Both the position numbers and the translations under genes were made by a program. The notes beneath the pieces are model-generated. The model did no database searches and was not told the DNA's origin. It saw only the letters and a list, made by a program, of their open reading frames with translations. Below, one piece after another: positions 1-12,019 of a DNA stretch of 64,000 nt (its first letter is position 1; each line of letters opens with the position of its first letter). The stretch is from positions 29,563,751-29,627,750 of the forward strand of contig CM068543.1 of assembly GCA_035048495.1 (NCBI GenBank), read 5' to 3'. The DNA comes from Euptelea pleiosperma (taxonomy: Eukaryota; Streptophyta; Magnoliopsida; Ranunculales; Eupteleaceae).

Positions 1-600
1 CATTTCCAATTCCGAGCTGGTCGAAATAAACCTTGAAATCGAAATTTATTTCCTTGATTGGGAGTAAGATATACAAACGAATAGTGTTCCACACATGCTG
101 ACTCAAGTATCCAAAAAATGTAATCTAACCAAGTAATAGTTCTGGTGAAAGAACACGATATATTTTTAATCAATCCTAAAGGTATTTCTTCAGGGTTTTC
201 CCCTAATTGATTAGATTTTTCACCCTAAATTCAAAGAAATAAGATATAAATCTTGTGTGAATGCATCATTGATCTGTAGAACTGGTGCATGAACACATGT
301 GCAATACTAGCGTATTTTAGATGTATGAAAGAAACATGAAATTATAGAGAAAAATAGTTTTATCGAGAAAACTTAAAAAATATGCAACTTGAAGAGTGTC
401 TAATCATAATTTCAATCGAAAACCCTTAATGGAGTGATCATTTCTCACCTATGAAACTCCCAAATGTGGACAGAATGGGGATATAAGTGTTTAAAACATT
501 TATCTTTTGTTTTAAAATTTCGGTCTTGAACAATAAAATTCGCCAAGTGAAAACAATAAAATTCGAAAAAACTCACTAAAAATTCAGTTAATTTTAATAC
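1..600. other. AT-rich intergenic sequence
   Basis: No coding frame of substance and no inverted-repeat pair found. The first 60 bases repeat GAAAT-type words. Plain intergenic DNA as far as can be seen. Confidence 0.5.
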
Positions 601-858
601 CATGGTCAGGAGATCATCCTCACAAAAATCAGCCGTTAACTTATCTCCATGTGGGCCCCATGACAATGTGTCAAACAGCAACTCATCTCCATGAACGCCC
701 CACAACCGTGTCATTTTGTTTCATTAAGCATGATGGTTTGACTTAAGCTTTTTGACACTTAATGACACACAATTGTGGGGCCCACATGGAGATGAGTTAA
801 GGCTGATTTTTGGCGAGGATGGTCTCACCATAGAGATCATCCTCACAATAAAAATCAC
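601..858. mobile_element. Foldback MITE, family D (GATCATCCTCAC...AATCAGCC arms)
   Basis: Left arm: AGATCATCCTCACAAAAATC ... CTCCATGTGGGCCCC ... GTGTCAAA. The right arm (about 740-858) is its inverse: TTTGACAC ... GGGGCCCACATGGAG ... GATTTTTGGCGAGGATGG. The arms are about 80 bp and there is no coding sequence. The same arms recur at 985-1075, 14876-15103, 51768-52020 and 52080-52440, so this is a dispersed family. Confidence 0.7.
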
Positions 859-984
859 CCTTTCTAAAACTTCCAACTTTATCCAATGTGGACTTAAATT
901 TAACGGCAAAAACTGGATGTTCTAGAATTTTCCAACTTGAATTCAATTTTTCATAAGGCTATAAATTTTGGAATGGGTTGCGTT

Positions 985-1100
985 TTGGTGAGGATGATCT
1001 CTATGGTATGGAGATCATGCTCACCAAAAATCAGGCCTTACCTCATCTCCATGTGGGGCCCCATGACCATGTGTCATACATACATACATACATACATTAT
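985..1100. repeat. Partial family D arm followed by (CATA)n microsatellite
   Basis: The stretch repeats the family D arm (GGTGAGGATGATCTCTATGG ... AATCAGGCC ... GTGGGGCCCCATGACC) and runs straight into about five CATA repeats at 1077-1096. The opposite arm is absent, so this is a half element ending in a microsatellite. Confidence 0.6.
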
Positions 1101-2341
1101 GTGTCTCAATTTTGCTTGGACCAAGATATATAATTTTACATATTTTTATAATTTGTTGATTTGTTATTTCTCCATTTCAAACATTCTCACTTATTTCTTA
1201 TCCCATGGTCCCACCCATGTATAGCTTGGTTACTTTCCCACTCACTCTTGCTATTACCCGCCAATGAGGGGTAATAAATTTTTAAGGTTTTTCTCTGACG
1301 GATGAAAAATCCTTTTCAGTGAGGGGTTTCAGTTGCTGCGAAAATATGTAATTTCGACAGCATTTTAGGTTTCATCGCTCTTACAATTGTTTCCCCATAT
1401 TGCATTATTCACCAATATCTGTTTACAACTAATGTTTTATCAAAAACCCTATTTTCACACCACAAAACATTGCAACAAGTAGGAGATCATAAAATAAGGT
1501 TTTTGTATGTTTACCAAAAGAAAGAGAGAGCGGTTGAAAACGTGGGTAGAGCCTGTGATACCTAGATACTTCAAGGTACCCATCATAGCACTGACACATA
1601 TGATACTGATATTAGCACCCCATATTGCAAGGATACTTCTATTTTATAATCTTATCATTTCCATTTGTATATGGGTTATCTTCTCAACCCCAAACATTTT
1701 CCTTGTTCTTTCTTTTTGACAAACAATAGAAACTATATATCGTAACAAGTCATACTATAAAACACTTTTGTAATATTAGAAGTTTCATTACATTTAGCAT
1801 GATGTAATTACCAAAAAGTGATACGAAGCTTCAAAAACTAAAAACTAAAGCATGATATTAACATACTGGATGGGATACTAGCATCCGTAATCGTGCCTCA
1901 GATTTCAGAGAACAAAGAGTTGTATCCCTATTTCCTGTACCGGTGTCTGTATCTGCGTGTCTGAGGGTGAAGCACTAATTTATAAGTTAGAGCTGCACTC
2001 CTAACACTTTGGGAGTGAAGTTTGGAAAAGGATCAGACCTCTAAATATCAAACCACGGTTCTAGAGCAGGACCTGCACCCTAATAGGAGGTCCTAAGCAC
2101 CAAGTCTTGAGTGAAGTTGACTTGGTCACTTCTTTGAGTTTTTTATTTTTTTTGTGCCAATTTTATGTGACTCAGAATGTATTGAGTTTTTAAACTTTCT
2201 CTTGAAGTTATTGGTTTTGGATTGATTCTCAGTATCACAAAGAAAGTTGTACAAGAACTAGCTATCACTAGAATAATATTGAAAATACTAGGAGGATCCC
2301 TGCATAAAAAAATGAATAATATATCATTGCAGAAGTGTACC
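1101..2341. other. 3' flank of the M50B-like gene, including its probable 3' UTR
   Basis: About 2140-2341 is probably transcribed as 3' UTR on the minus strand. A possible extra splice acceptor (T-rich tract then TGCAG on that strand) lies near 2300-2310. The rest is AT-rich with no gene or inverted ends recognised. Confidence 0.4.
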
Positions 2342-5300
2342 TCAAGACAATATGACCAGCCCAAGGTACATGGCTCCACAGAGGAATAAAAATGATATTA
2401 ATCCCCTGTAAATAGCATCATAATCAATGAGAAGCCACATAACACAAATATGAAAATGGGAAAGCATTTGACATGTTAGCACAACAAACAAGCACTCGTC
2501 CTGAATCCTGATAGTCAACAAGTCATGCTCGTTTCAAACTAAGACCTCGCCATGATATTAAATTTTGACATATTTCCATGAAATATACCGAAATATTTCC
2601 ATTTGGACAGGGATTGAACGAAACATTATTAGAATATTTTCATTTCCACAAAATTTTAATTGTGGCACCAAAAATATACAAATAAAATTATGAATAGTAT
2701 ATTAGTATGTGGAAACTAGTAAATGAGTAGTAAATATAACTTATAATGGGAAACCCATTACATATAATTAGAATATATGAACTACAATGGGTATAATTTA
2801 ATTTTCATAATTAAAATTTTAAAAGTAGAAAAATAGGGGACCTTAGATCGTACATCCACATGGTTATGACCTCCTCAGGTTGAAGATGGATGTTTTTTTT
2901 GCTTTTAGTACTTAAGTTACATAATTATGAACATTTAAATGTGGTAAGTTCAACTATTGAAGTCAGAGTTGCAGATACTTGTGTTGCAAGTGCTGATTGT
3001 TGTTGATCTCGCTTTTCTTACTCCAAATGGTTGTTTATTGTACTATGAGTCTGTGAGTTATAAGTGTGTTTTTCGTGCTTATTTTATCATTTCCTAGATT
3101 TTCAATTTATATTTCATATGTTTTCCATGATTTTCATAATATTTCCATAATCTTTGAAAATTTATTATTATTTCGACACAGATTGAATATTTCCATGTCC
3201 GATTTATAAACGAAATACGCATCGGATTTGAAATTTAAAATCTTAGACCTCACCAAATGACTCCCCATGCAGCACCATTACAAGGGCAAGGACAAATTTC
3301 TGCAAACTTCTCAGCATCGCTAGAGTGTACTCTTCGAGATATTAAATCATCATAGATATCTGCACCAATAAAATGTATAAGGCAATATTTGACACCTAAC
3401 TCAGCCTAGTAAGGATCATTGGTAAAATTCCAGAATACCAAAAAAAAAAAACTTGACAGCTGTACTAGTTGAAGATTGTACCGTAAACTGAAAACAAGCT
3501 GTTCATTACACCTGCAATTTGCCAAAACAGACATAAGGAAAATTTTTATTCCAAACGGATGAAAACAAATCTTCCTTGATTAAAGAAAAGAAAAGAGAAA
3601 ATCAGATGAGAATATACCTATGAACAGAATGATGTACCGAAGAATACGGATTTTTGTTTTCTCTTGCAAAATCCAAATTACAGCAAGGAAAATGAAAAAA
3701 CCTGAGTAGTTCAATATTAAATATCAATTATGTGCACATAATAAATGGCACCCCATGATTATTAGAAAAAAGGAAATCTTGTCAAGATAATGAAAGAACT
3801 TACCAATACAAAGACCTCGAAGCGTCCACTGTTTGATTAATAGAATAAATAAGTCAAGCAGCCATATGAACAAGAGATATTTACAAAGTAAGATAGATTG
3901 ACATCAAAATCCTTCATAACTTTGAAGTTTGATAGACACAACATAGGATGTACCACTTGGTAATGATAGATGGAACATAATTAGCACACATACAAATAAG
4001 AACCACTTACATTTTTAGCAACGAAAAGTACAACAAGCAAAGCAACACCAAAACATCCAGCAGCAATTCTTGAAGTGAGAAGATTTGTCGATGCCAGTAT
4101 GAAAACCATTCCCCAAAATGATGAACCGAGATCTGGATTCAAAAGACAATGCTACACATTGTGGATTCAAATCGGTTCCCAAGATATCGTGATCAAAATA
4201 GAAATTGGGATGGATTACAATGTTGGATGGATCCAATAAAGCTAATGATGCTAGACCTAAGAATGGATTTTAATGGTTCAAATGAAACTTCTATCTGGAA
4301 ACTAGAATTTGCATTTTAATGAGAGAAAACCAGGGACAATGTATGTTACATCCAGCAGGCAAAATCAGCCAATATACACCACCACGTGTTTGTGTCACTC
4401 CACCCTCATTGGCATGAACCTGGATTCCCTCAACCTGCATATCAAAGTCGATTAGAAATACGTGGTCAGGTGCATCAAAAGTTGGATGTAAAGCAACCAG
4501 AACACCATCAATGGACAGGTGGTAGCATCTTCATCAAATTCGGATATCAAAGTTTGTACATCGAAGTTGATCAGAGAAATGTGACCAGGTACATCAGAAG
4601 TCGATGTCAAGTGATCAGAACATAGAACTATAAATGAACAGGTGGTAGCATCTTCATTGATTCGGATATCAAAGACCTAGCAATATGCAAATATCAAGGA
4701 TTCGACTCATGGAGTCAGCGATCTATGCTCATTTGATGACTATACGTGGTCAGGTGCATTAAAAGTTTATGTAAAGCGACCAAACAACATCAATGGACAA
4801 TGGTAGTAGCATCTTCATCAAATTTGGATATCAAAGTTTGTACATCGAAGTTGATCAGAAAAATGTGACCAGGTACATCAGAAGTCAGTGTCAAGTGATC
4901 AGAACATAGAACTATAAATGAACAGGTAGTAGCATCTTCATTGATTCGGATATCAAATACCTAGCAATATGCAAATATCAAGGAGTCGACTTATGGAGTC
5001 AGAGATCTATGCTCATTTGATGACTCCCATGTTCCAAGTATGGCAGAATTAGTTTCTCACGCATATGATTTTCTCAAGTCAAAAATCACTTGGATCTGGA
5101 TAGAAGAACAAAAACAGTAGCTCATACTTTTTTCTTTCTTTTTCTTAGTTCATATTAAAATATGTTTGAGGGGTAATTTAATCTCAATCTACATCACTCA
5201 ACACTCCAGGCCTCACCAAACCCAAATACAATAAAAAATCAAATGGGATTCTTTTACCAGCGAAAGACCACCTTTGGGAGCCCTATCTTGAGGAATGGAA

Positions 5301-8300
5301 TTAACTAAATCTAAATATAATATAACAAAGAATAACCTGAACATAATAATCAAGCTTTATAGATTTGGAATGTCACATGTGCTTGGAAAAGGGGAGATGG
5401 CGTCCAGTGAGTTCTACTATTCCGACGCCTTCTAATGCTCCATTTCGTTTCCAAAAGATGTGGTTACCCACACATCTTTCATGGAGGTGGTTAAGGATAG
5501 TTGGGAGGAAGAAATGATGCAGGAACATCCATTTAGCTTCGGGAGCACTGTATAATGGTGACACAATATCAGCAGCAATATTAGAAATTAGTAAGGGTAA
5601 AAGAGTCCATTGTTAAGTAGGGTTATTTTGGGGAAAGGGTCCTTATATGTTCTGGCCTTTGGAGATGGGAGAGGCATTGTATTTTGTCTTCTTTTGAAAC
5701 CCTAAGAAAGAAGTTGCTTGGGAGCTGTCTGCCACCCGTAACAACCTCATATATTATCATTCCTCTTGACCCAGTCTTAATCCCTAATCTCTATATTGTC
5801 TCTTTTCTTTGTGAATCTGTAGTGCAGGTTGGTATACTAAGCCAAGAAATCAATGGGCTACCTATGTTTCTTGTTTCTCAAAAACTTAAGCGACTCAAGG
5901 TGGTTCTTAAAAAGTGGAATAGATAAACATTTGGAATGATTAATCAAAATCTGAAATAACAATTTCGAAGGAGCTGGTGCATCTCGAGAATCAGCTGGAA
6001 GAAGATAACCTGAATGATGGGATTGCGGCTGACATAACCAAGAAAGAAAAGGACCTTGATAGAATCCTCAATCAGGAAGGGACATAGTGGAGACAAAAGT
6101 ATAGAATTTAATGGCTCAAGGAGGGGGATAGGAATATTGCTTTCTTCCACACTTGTGCTAAAATCAGAAGGGGCCATGCGACTATCAAGGAAATTAAATC
6201 TGAGGAAGGTGTTTTGCATACCAATCAGGATGACATTAAAAATCATGTAGTTGAATTTTTCAAGAAGAGATTTTCCAAACAAGATTCCAGTATTGATGAG
6301 AAGCTGATAAAGATCATCCCGAATGTTGTTTCCGATATGGAAAATGAAGAGCTTAGTCATATTCCGGATGAAGAATAGATTAAAGTTGCAACTTTTAGCG
6401 TCAATCCGGATAGTGCCCCAGTCCAGATGGATTCCCCAGATGTTTCTTTCAAGCATGTTGGAATATCATTAGGAAGGATGTATCGAAAATTATAGTGTCA
6501 TTCTTTAGGGGTGGAAAAATCCCAAGTGGATCTAACTCCAACGTTTTGGTGCTTGTCCCGAAAGAAGAGTGCAGATAATAAGCTTGAGCAAAATGGACTG
6601 ATATGTTTGGGAAATTTTTTCTAAAAATTATCAGCAAGGTGATGTCTAGCAAATTGAGTGGTATAGCTTACGGAATTGTATGTAAAGAACAATACACTTA
6701 CATTCAAGGAAGGGAGATCCAAAGTAATATTAGGCTTGTAAATGAGTTGAAAAAGTAGAGGAATGGAAGGAATGTTGGCATCAAATTCGACATCTCGAAA
6801 GCTTATCATACCCTTCATTGGGAGTATCTGCTCACTATCCTAGAAAAATTGGGTTTTGCCACACATGGTGCCGATGAGTCAAGCAGATTATTAGTAGTTA
6901 TTTCTCAATCATGATCAATGGAGGTCCTTGTGGGTTTTGTGAGGTAAGGGCCTCAGGTAAGGAGACCCTCTCTCTCTTCTTTTTGCCATAACTGAGGACG
7001 TTCTTAGCAAGGGAATTTCTTGGCTTAAGGATAACGGACTCATTAATCCCATGGTTTGCTTAAAAAGGTGTATGGGTCCTACACACCTTCTCTTTGCGGA
7101 TGATATTTTCTTGTTCCTTCATGGCAAGATCAGGAGTTTGAAAGTTATATCCAAAATGTTGGAGCGATATCAGAATTCGGCGGGACAAGACATCAATAAA
7201 CAGAAAAGCAAGTTTTTTCTTGGAAGTATGGTTATGAATAGGAAGAACAAAATTGAAGACTTGATGGGCATTAAAGAAAGATCCCTCCTAGAGAAATACT
7301 TAGGTATTTAGCTTACCCAAGGTATGTCAATCCCATTGTTAGACCTCTAATGGGTGCTATTAGAAGGCATGCCACATGGTGCGCAGGGAAATTGCTCTCC
7401 TTACAAGGTCAGATTGTACTTGCCAAATCCATCATAAGGAGCATTCCCATATATAATATGGCGGTGTACAGATGGCCTATGGGTTTCAGAATGTGAAGCT
7501 ATATTTAGAAATTTCATTTGGTCGGGGAGTCCTCAAACAAGTAAGAGCATTACAGTGGCTTGGGACAAAGTTTGCAAACCTTGTGATGAGGGTGGTCTGG
7601 GTATTAGAAGACTCGGGGATATCAACTTGGCGTTGCTAATGAAGTTAGTTTGGAAATTCCTGGATATTAATGATGGCAGAGCAAAATTTATGAGAAGCAA
7701 ATTCTTTTCTCCATCAGGGAGCATCATAACCTACCACAAGAACTCCTCTCTGGCCTAACATTAAATGGGCTCTAAAGGAGGCTAGAAAGCACTATGGTTG
7801 GATAATAAGTAGTTGGGAAGGCATTGACTTTTGGCGTTAACCCTGGATGGGGAACCATGCGGTTCAAGATAAGATTGAAGCCAACTCTAGAGTTTGGAAG
7901 AAATCAAGGCGACGGTGCATACATCTTGGTGAACAACACGTGGCAGATTCCGAGAGAAGTTCAAAGGACTTTTAATTGGTTGGCTTGGATGTTGACAATC
8001 ATGCTCAAAAGCTCATGGGAGCAAAAAATTCCGGTAAAGTCAACGCATGAAGCTATGGATAGGGAATGGATTTGTTCATCCTAAATTTGTTGCAATGGCT
8101 TGGAAATTTTCTAAAGAGTCCTGCCTATTTTTTTTTGTAGTCACCATTGTGGGAGGGCCCCACGGATTAGCAGGGGAAACCTGCACGGACCCGGTCAAGC
8201 CGGGAAAGGGATTTCTACTCCTGGCACACTGCTCTAAAGAGTCCTGCCTATTGATGATCAAGTAAAAAAGAGTTGAATAAATCTTACATCCAGATGTTGC

Positions 8301-11300
8301 CTTGGTAAAAATGATTAGGAAAACTACCACCATCTTTTTTTTAGTGCACAGTTTCTCTTCAAATTTGGGATGAAGTAGTGGAATTATTTGGATTCCGTGG
8401 GACGATTAGTAATTGGAAGGAGATCTTCGGACTCAGCAAAGTCGCTCGCTCATCAAGAGCTTATGGACCGTTGTTGTTGTCTCATGTATGGTTGTTGTAT
8501 GAAAGACAAGAAACATATCTTTTTCGTGATGATGTAGGTGGTAAGAACCCCATTGGGGTTGTTATGGTTGATACTAGATTTGCTTCCTTTTAGACGAAAA
8601 AGGCCATGAAAAACATGGTTACAGATCTCGTAACCCTAAAGAAACTTGGCATTGGACAGAAACCAAGGAAAGCCCCTCAAATCAAAGAATGTATGTGGAT
8701 CCCTCCATAGTTAGGAATGATCAAGATTAACTGTGATGGGGCTGCTATTAGGAACCCCGATAGGGGAGGTTTGGGAGCAATATTTCAAGACAACAATGGT
8801 AGAGTGGTTGGGCTCTTGTCAAAAGTCTGGGTCATGTTACCAATTTTATTGCCGAGTGTTTTGCCATTATGAAAACATTTGGATTGAGTCTGACCCTGAA
8901 GCGGCAGTGATTGCATTCTCTAAAGGAACCGTTCCATGGAGGGTGAAAGCTGGCTGGGATAGGGTTTCTATTGAATTTAGCAAAATATACATCGCATCCA
9001 CTTGGAGAGAAGCTAATTTTAGTGCAGATTCTTGTGCCAAACGAATTATTCTCCCTTATGGGATGGTTCAGTCATGGAATGGTAAACCAAAGTTTTTAAC
9101 CAGTCTGGAAGAACCGTTTAGGTTTTATTTCAGATTTACATAATGATGTTTTTGACTCAAGGGACAGTTGTGCATATGATTGATGAGGGGAGGGGTGCCA
9201 ACATATTTGGGTTGCCTTTTCTTATGGTGATGCAGTCCTCTTCCTGATGTAAGTGTGTATTTTTCTTTTGTTCTTCAATAAAATTTCTTATTCAGCGAAA
9301 AAAAAGAAGAATGTGGGGGTTTATATGCTCCCTATTGAAGTCAAATTTCCTGAATATTACTTGTGGAGTTGAGATATTTATAAGAAAGATAGCTTGTACT
9401 CAAGATTTAATGGAAACACCATATGAAAACAGATCAACATATACTTGCAATTGAAGCCTATCATGCTCCTGGTATAATAAGATCAGGTCACAAGCTATTT
9501 GTTCTAGCGCAAAAAAATAGACTAGTCACTGGTTTAATTAACTGAAAGGAAATACTTTGAGTTTAAATTCAAGAATATGACATTGAATGGAAGCAACCTA
9601 TGTAACAAGAACAAGGACAAGGACACGTGTGTGGTTATCCGACATGGATACAGACGCTGACCCCCAGAAACCCAATATGTCGATATGTCCTTACAGTTTA
9701 TTCTTTATGCTGAAAGATATATCTTTCAAATACTTTAGTTCATGTTAAGTATGCAATATAGAAAGAATGTTTTAGATTAAAATAATATACATTAAAATCA
9801 CGTATACCATGTAAAAATAATAACTGAAAACAAAATTTTTGAATAAATTGAGATTTGTTTGAAAAGGAGTGTCAGCATGTGTCTACACGTGATTATGGCA
9901 AGGTGTTCAACATGGTAAATTCTTAGGAAACAGAGTGTCCTTGTTACATAGGCAACAATCTAATTAGTAAGTTCAAGTCCTGATATATGATGATATGAAT
10001 CACGCATTTTACCAACTCGTTCATTCTAAAAGTACATAATACAGGACAACAAAAAGAATGTCCAATCTGCGAAGACGACAAAAAAGAAATTTTCTTTTTA
10101 GGCGGTTATGCTGGGACCGTTAAGTCTGTTTCAGTTATTAATCACAGGAATAATAAAAACTTTAAAGCTCATTTTAAATTTTAATCCTTGCCAGGTTTTC
10201 ATTAGGATAAAATGGAAAGAAAGATCTATCAACAAACATCATTCTAACCCCAGAAGCTATCCATCTGCCAAAAAAATTTAAATTAAGCCAACAATTTAAG
10301 ATGGATGAATCTGTAGGCAAGGAGACAAGCTTCTATTTCCATTGTGCCTTACTCTATAACCATGTAGAAAATAACTAGATCAATCCTATAACTTTTGGAG
10401 ATTTCAATTAGATTACCTTCCGAGATCAAGTTTGCCTAAAGAACACTACCAGGCCGTGAACTATCTTGATATATACTTTATTCTAGTAGCTTCTGATTTT
10501 CTCCTTCTCAAACCTCATGGTGACCTAACACTGGTAGATTTACCAATTAAACTAAGCTTAAGGGAAATATACACTACTGACCTAATTTAGATAAAAAGTC
10601 AAAAGTAGTATATTGAATAGTTTTATAGTGTAATATGCATGATCTTTCCTTGTTGCAATTGTAGGAGTAGGACTACTCAAATTTGAAGAAGAGGCAATCC
10701 TCGCCGAAGCAACAAAGTTTCTCCCAAAATCTATTTATCTTAACATAAGTATGTTAAGTGAGGTATTACACAATTAAACAAAATGGAGAGATTTATCAAC
10801 ATTAAAAAAAAATATGATGTTTTCCATGCATGGAAAATGAGAAGGAAGAAGCAGAACTTCTTACGTGACCACAAGTAAGTTTACAAGCAACAGCATGACT
10901 TGCTTCGTGAAGAAATACAGTGATGAGCTTGAAGGGTGTCAGCAGTACAGTCCTCCACAGCTACAAGGATACAAATGTAGTACACAAACCAACATTGAGA
11001 TAGATAATTTAGCAAACCATAAAAAAAAGTCCAACAAGTAATTTCATGAAGACGCTAGTCCAAAATATGTAATATCAAGGGCCATAAAATTCAAATTTTG
11101 AGGGGAAAAATAGTTTTAATATCTGAAATCATCATCCTGAAGTGACTCATCTGTTAAACCCGGTACAATCAAATTCGCGAGAACCGGCATCTCTTTGCAA
11201 AGTAAAAAAAGATCTTTGATAACGCAAAATTTATTAAAATAAAAAAGTTATAAAGAACCCCAGTCTCAGAATCTAGCATTGATGAACTTTTGAATATCTA

Positions 11301-11729
11301 ATCCTCCAATTCAACCACTCAGCACCCACTAATTTTCCTTCTTTCCCCAACTTCACACTAAACCTATAAGTGCCCATCATTGCTTCGAAAAACTAAGCCT
11401 TTTAATCTACCAAACAAAACTTCTGTAAACAAAAGCCCCAAATTGGAAACAAAAGATACCCATTCACAGAAAAATAAAAAGGGGAAGTTGCAACAGCAGT
11501 TAATTAATCAAAACTATTAGCATTTCTAAAAAAAAATCTGTTTTTCGATCTACAAGACACAAATAAAACGAAGAAATTTAAGATATTTCAATAGAAGAAA
11601 AGTACCCATTAACATAAAAGAGTAAGGATCGAACCGTACCGCGAGAATTACAACTGTACATACGCCGATGGTAGTGAGAAAGACAGTCTGCTCGTGCTTG
11701 CAACAGCCCGTGAGCTCCCAATTCGGCAT
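2342..11729 (-). CDS. M50B-like membrane zinc-peptidase family protein, complete, 9 coding exons
   Basis: Coding exons in transcript order: 11640-11729, 10865-10960, 4350-4434, 4011-4132, 3804-3828, 3618-3701, 3482-3511, 3254-3359, 2342-2405. They sum to 702 nt (233 residues plus TGA), and every junction is GT/AG with matching phase. The protein starts MPNWELTGCCKHEQTVF. A hydrophobic span lies at about 14-33 and the HEASH motif (HExxH zinc-site pattern) at 48-52. Then come GGVTQTRGGVYWLILPAG at about 73-90, more hydrophobic spans (about 83-107, 113-129, 139-153, 160-175, 208-232) and a CPCPC cluster near 199-203. This order and length match the plant peptidase M50B-like family (Arabidopsis At1g67060 type, from memory). 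The family fold implies an integral-membrane metallopeptidase; activity and substrate are not shown here. Intron 2 (4435-10864) is swollen by an antisense LINE and a 284-bp tandem duplication. A TTTATT (AATAAA on the gene strand) about 195 nt past the stop is a possible poly(A) signal. No disabling change is seen. Confidence 0.93.
4455..5030. repeat. 284-bp tandem duplication inside intron 2 of the M50B-like gene
   Basis: The block at about 4459-4742 is repeated at about 4743-5026. Shared landmarks such as ACGTGGTCAGGTGCAT recur 284 bp apart, with scattered substitutions and small indels. Within each copy the phrase GTAGCATCTTCAT ... CGGATATCAAAG occurs twice, so there is an older sub-repeat. 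The duplication begins about 20 bp upstream (gene sense) of the exon 3 acceptor at 4435. It has no coding signal. Confidence 0.8.
5551..5838. mobile_element. Possible solo-LTR-like insertion within the LINE
   Basis: LINE coding similarity stops near 5565 (WEEEMMQEHPFSF type) and resumes near 5840 (NGLPMFLVSQKLKRL type). The roughly 280 bp between lacks LINE similarity. It is T-rich and contains phrases reminiscent of plant Copia LTRs (TTAGTAAGGGTAAAAGAGTCC-like, AAACCCTAAG). No clear TSD or TG...CA pair could be fixed, so this is a tentative call. Confidence 0.3.
8110..8252 (-). mobile_element. Short retroposed insert (103 bp) with perfect 20-bp target-site duplication
   Basis: The same 20 bases (beginning TCTAAAGAGTCC) occur at 8110-8129 and 8233-8252. 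They flank a 103-bp insert that begins with a T-run, i.e. a poly(A) tail on the minus strand. TSD length and tail are the hallmarks of LINE-mediated retroposition. The insert is GC-richer than the surrounding LINE and holds no coding sequence. It may be a truncated SINE or a retrocopied RNA fragment; its source is not recognised. Confidence 0.8.
9594..9955. mobile_element. MITE with CCTATGTAACAAGG-type inverted ends
   Basis: The left end reads GCAACCTATGTAACAAGAACAAGG and the right end is its imperfect inverse (CCTTGTTACATAGGCAAC). The interior is AT-rich and non-coding. It sits in intron 2 of the M50B-like gene, 3' of the LINE. A short GCAA/CAAC-like flank may be a TSD but is not convincing. 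Confidence 0.6.
9956..10864. other. Remainder of intron 2, no recognised feature
   Basis: AT-rich intron sequence without open coding signal. I see no tRNA, no inverted ends and no similarity to other parts of the window. It ends at the donor of exon 2 at 10864. Confidence 0.6.
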
Positions 11730-11950
11730 CTCTACTACGTACAATTTTGCGCTTAAATGACCCAAAAGAAATGGGTTTTTTCAAATGGGTACCTTTAGTA
11801 CTTGGGATCTGAAGAACAGAGAGAGAGAGAGAGACTGAGATTACTCTCGTTCGTCTCCTATTTTCTCTGGAAGAGGGGGGTGGAAGCAGTTGGTTGGTGG
11901 AGCAAGTTCAAAATTTTAAAAAAGCCTTTTTTTCTTTCGTTTCACTCCGA
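11730..11950 (-). promoter_or_regulatory. 5' leader and proximal promoter of the M50B-like gene
   Basis: Upstream of the ATG at 11729 the gene strand reads through a leader with a (CT)n run (GA run on the plus strand at about 11817-11834), then AT-rich DNA with a TTTTTTAAAATTTT stretch near 11910-11930 that could be TATA-like. Pyrimidine-rich leaders are common in plant genes. The foldback cluster starts at about 11.97-12.02 kb, so the repeat-free promoter is only about 250 bp. The transcription start is not determined. Confidence 0.4.
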
Positions 11951-12019
11951 CAAGTAGGATTTTTCGTTTACCTGGGTCGTTCTTTCTAGACCAACCAGGA
12001 CCCAGGAGACGCGTGTTTT

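Larger units (their letters stand above)
5380..9309 (+). mobile_element. Decayed L1-type LINE with RNase H tail, antisense in intron 2
   Basis: Read across frames, the plus strand spells the parts of a plant L1-type LINE in order: end of the endonuclease/linker (NAPFRFQKMW type, about 5430-5460), a linker ending KLKRLKVVLKKWNR (about 5885-5925), RT N-terminal phrases (WLKEGDRN type near 6100, FDISKAYHTLHWEYL near 6790), the RT catalytic box LLFADDIFLF (about 7085-7115), a C-terminal part (AWDKVCKP...GGLGIRRL, about 7555-7620) and an RNase H-like domain (NCDGAAIRNPDRGGLGAIF, from about 8728). The 3' end has AATAAA followed by an A-rich tail at 9298-9309. Many frameshifts and stops show an old, dead copy. 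The 5' part is missing. A block at about 5566-5838 does not fit LINE coding sequence and looks inserted. Confidence 0.88.

Noticed and set aside
8733..9143. Separate small gene with an RNase H-like C-terminus
   Set aside because: It is the frameshifted RNase H tail of the LINE, followed directly by the LINE 3' end.
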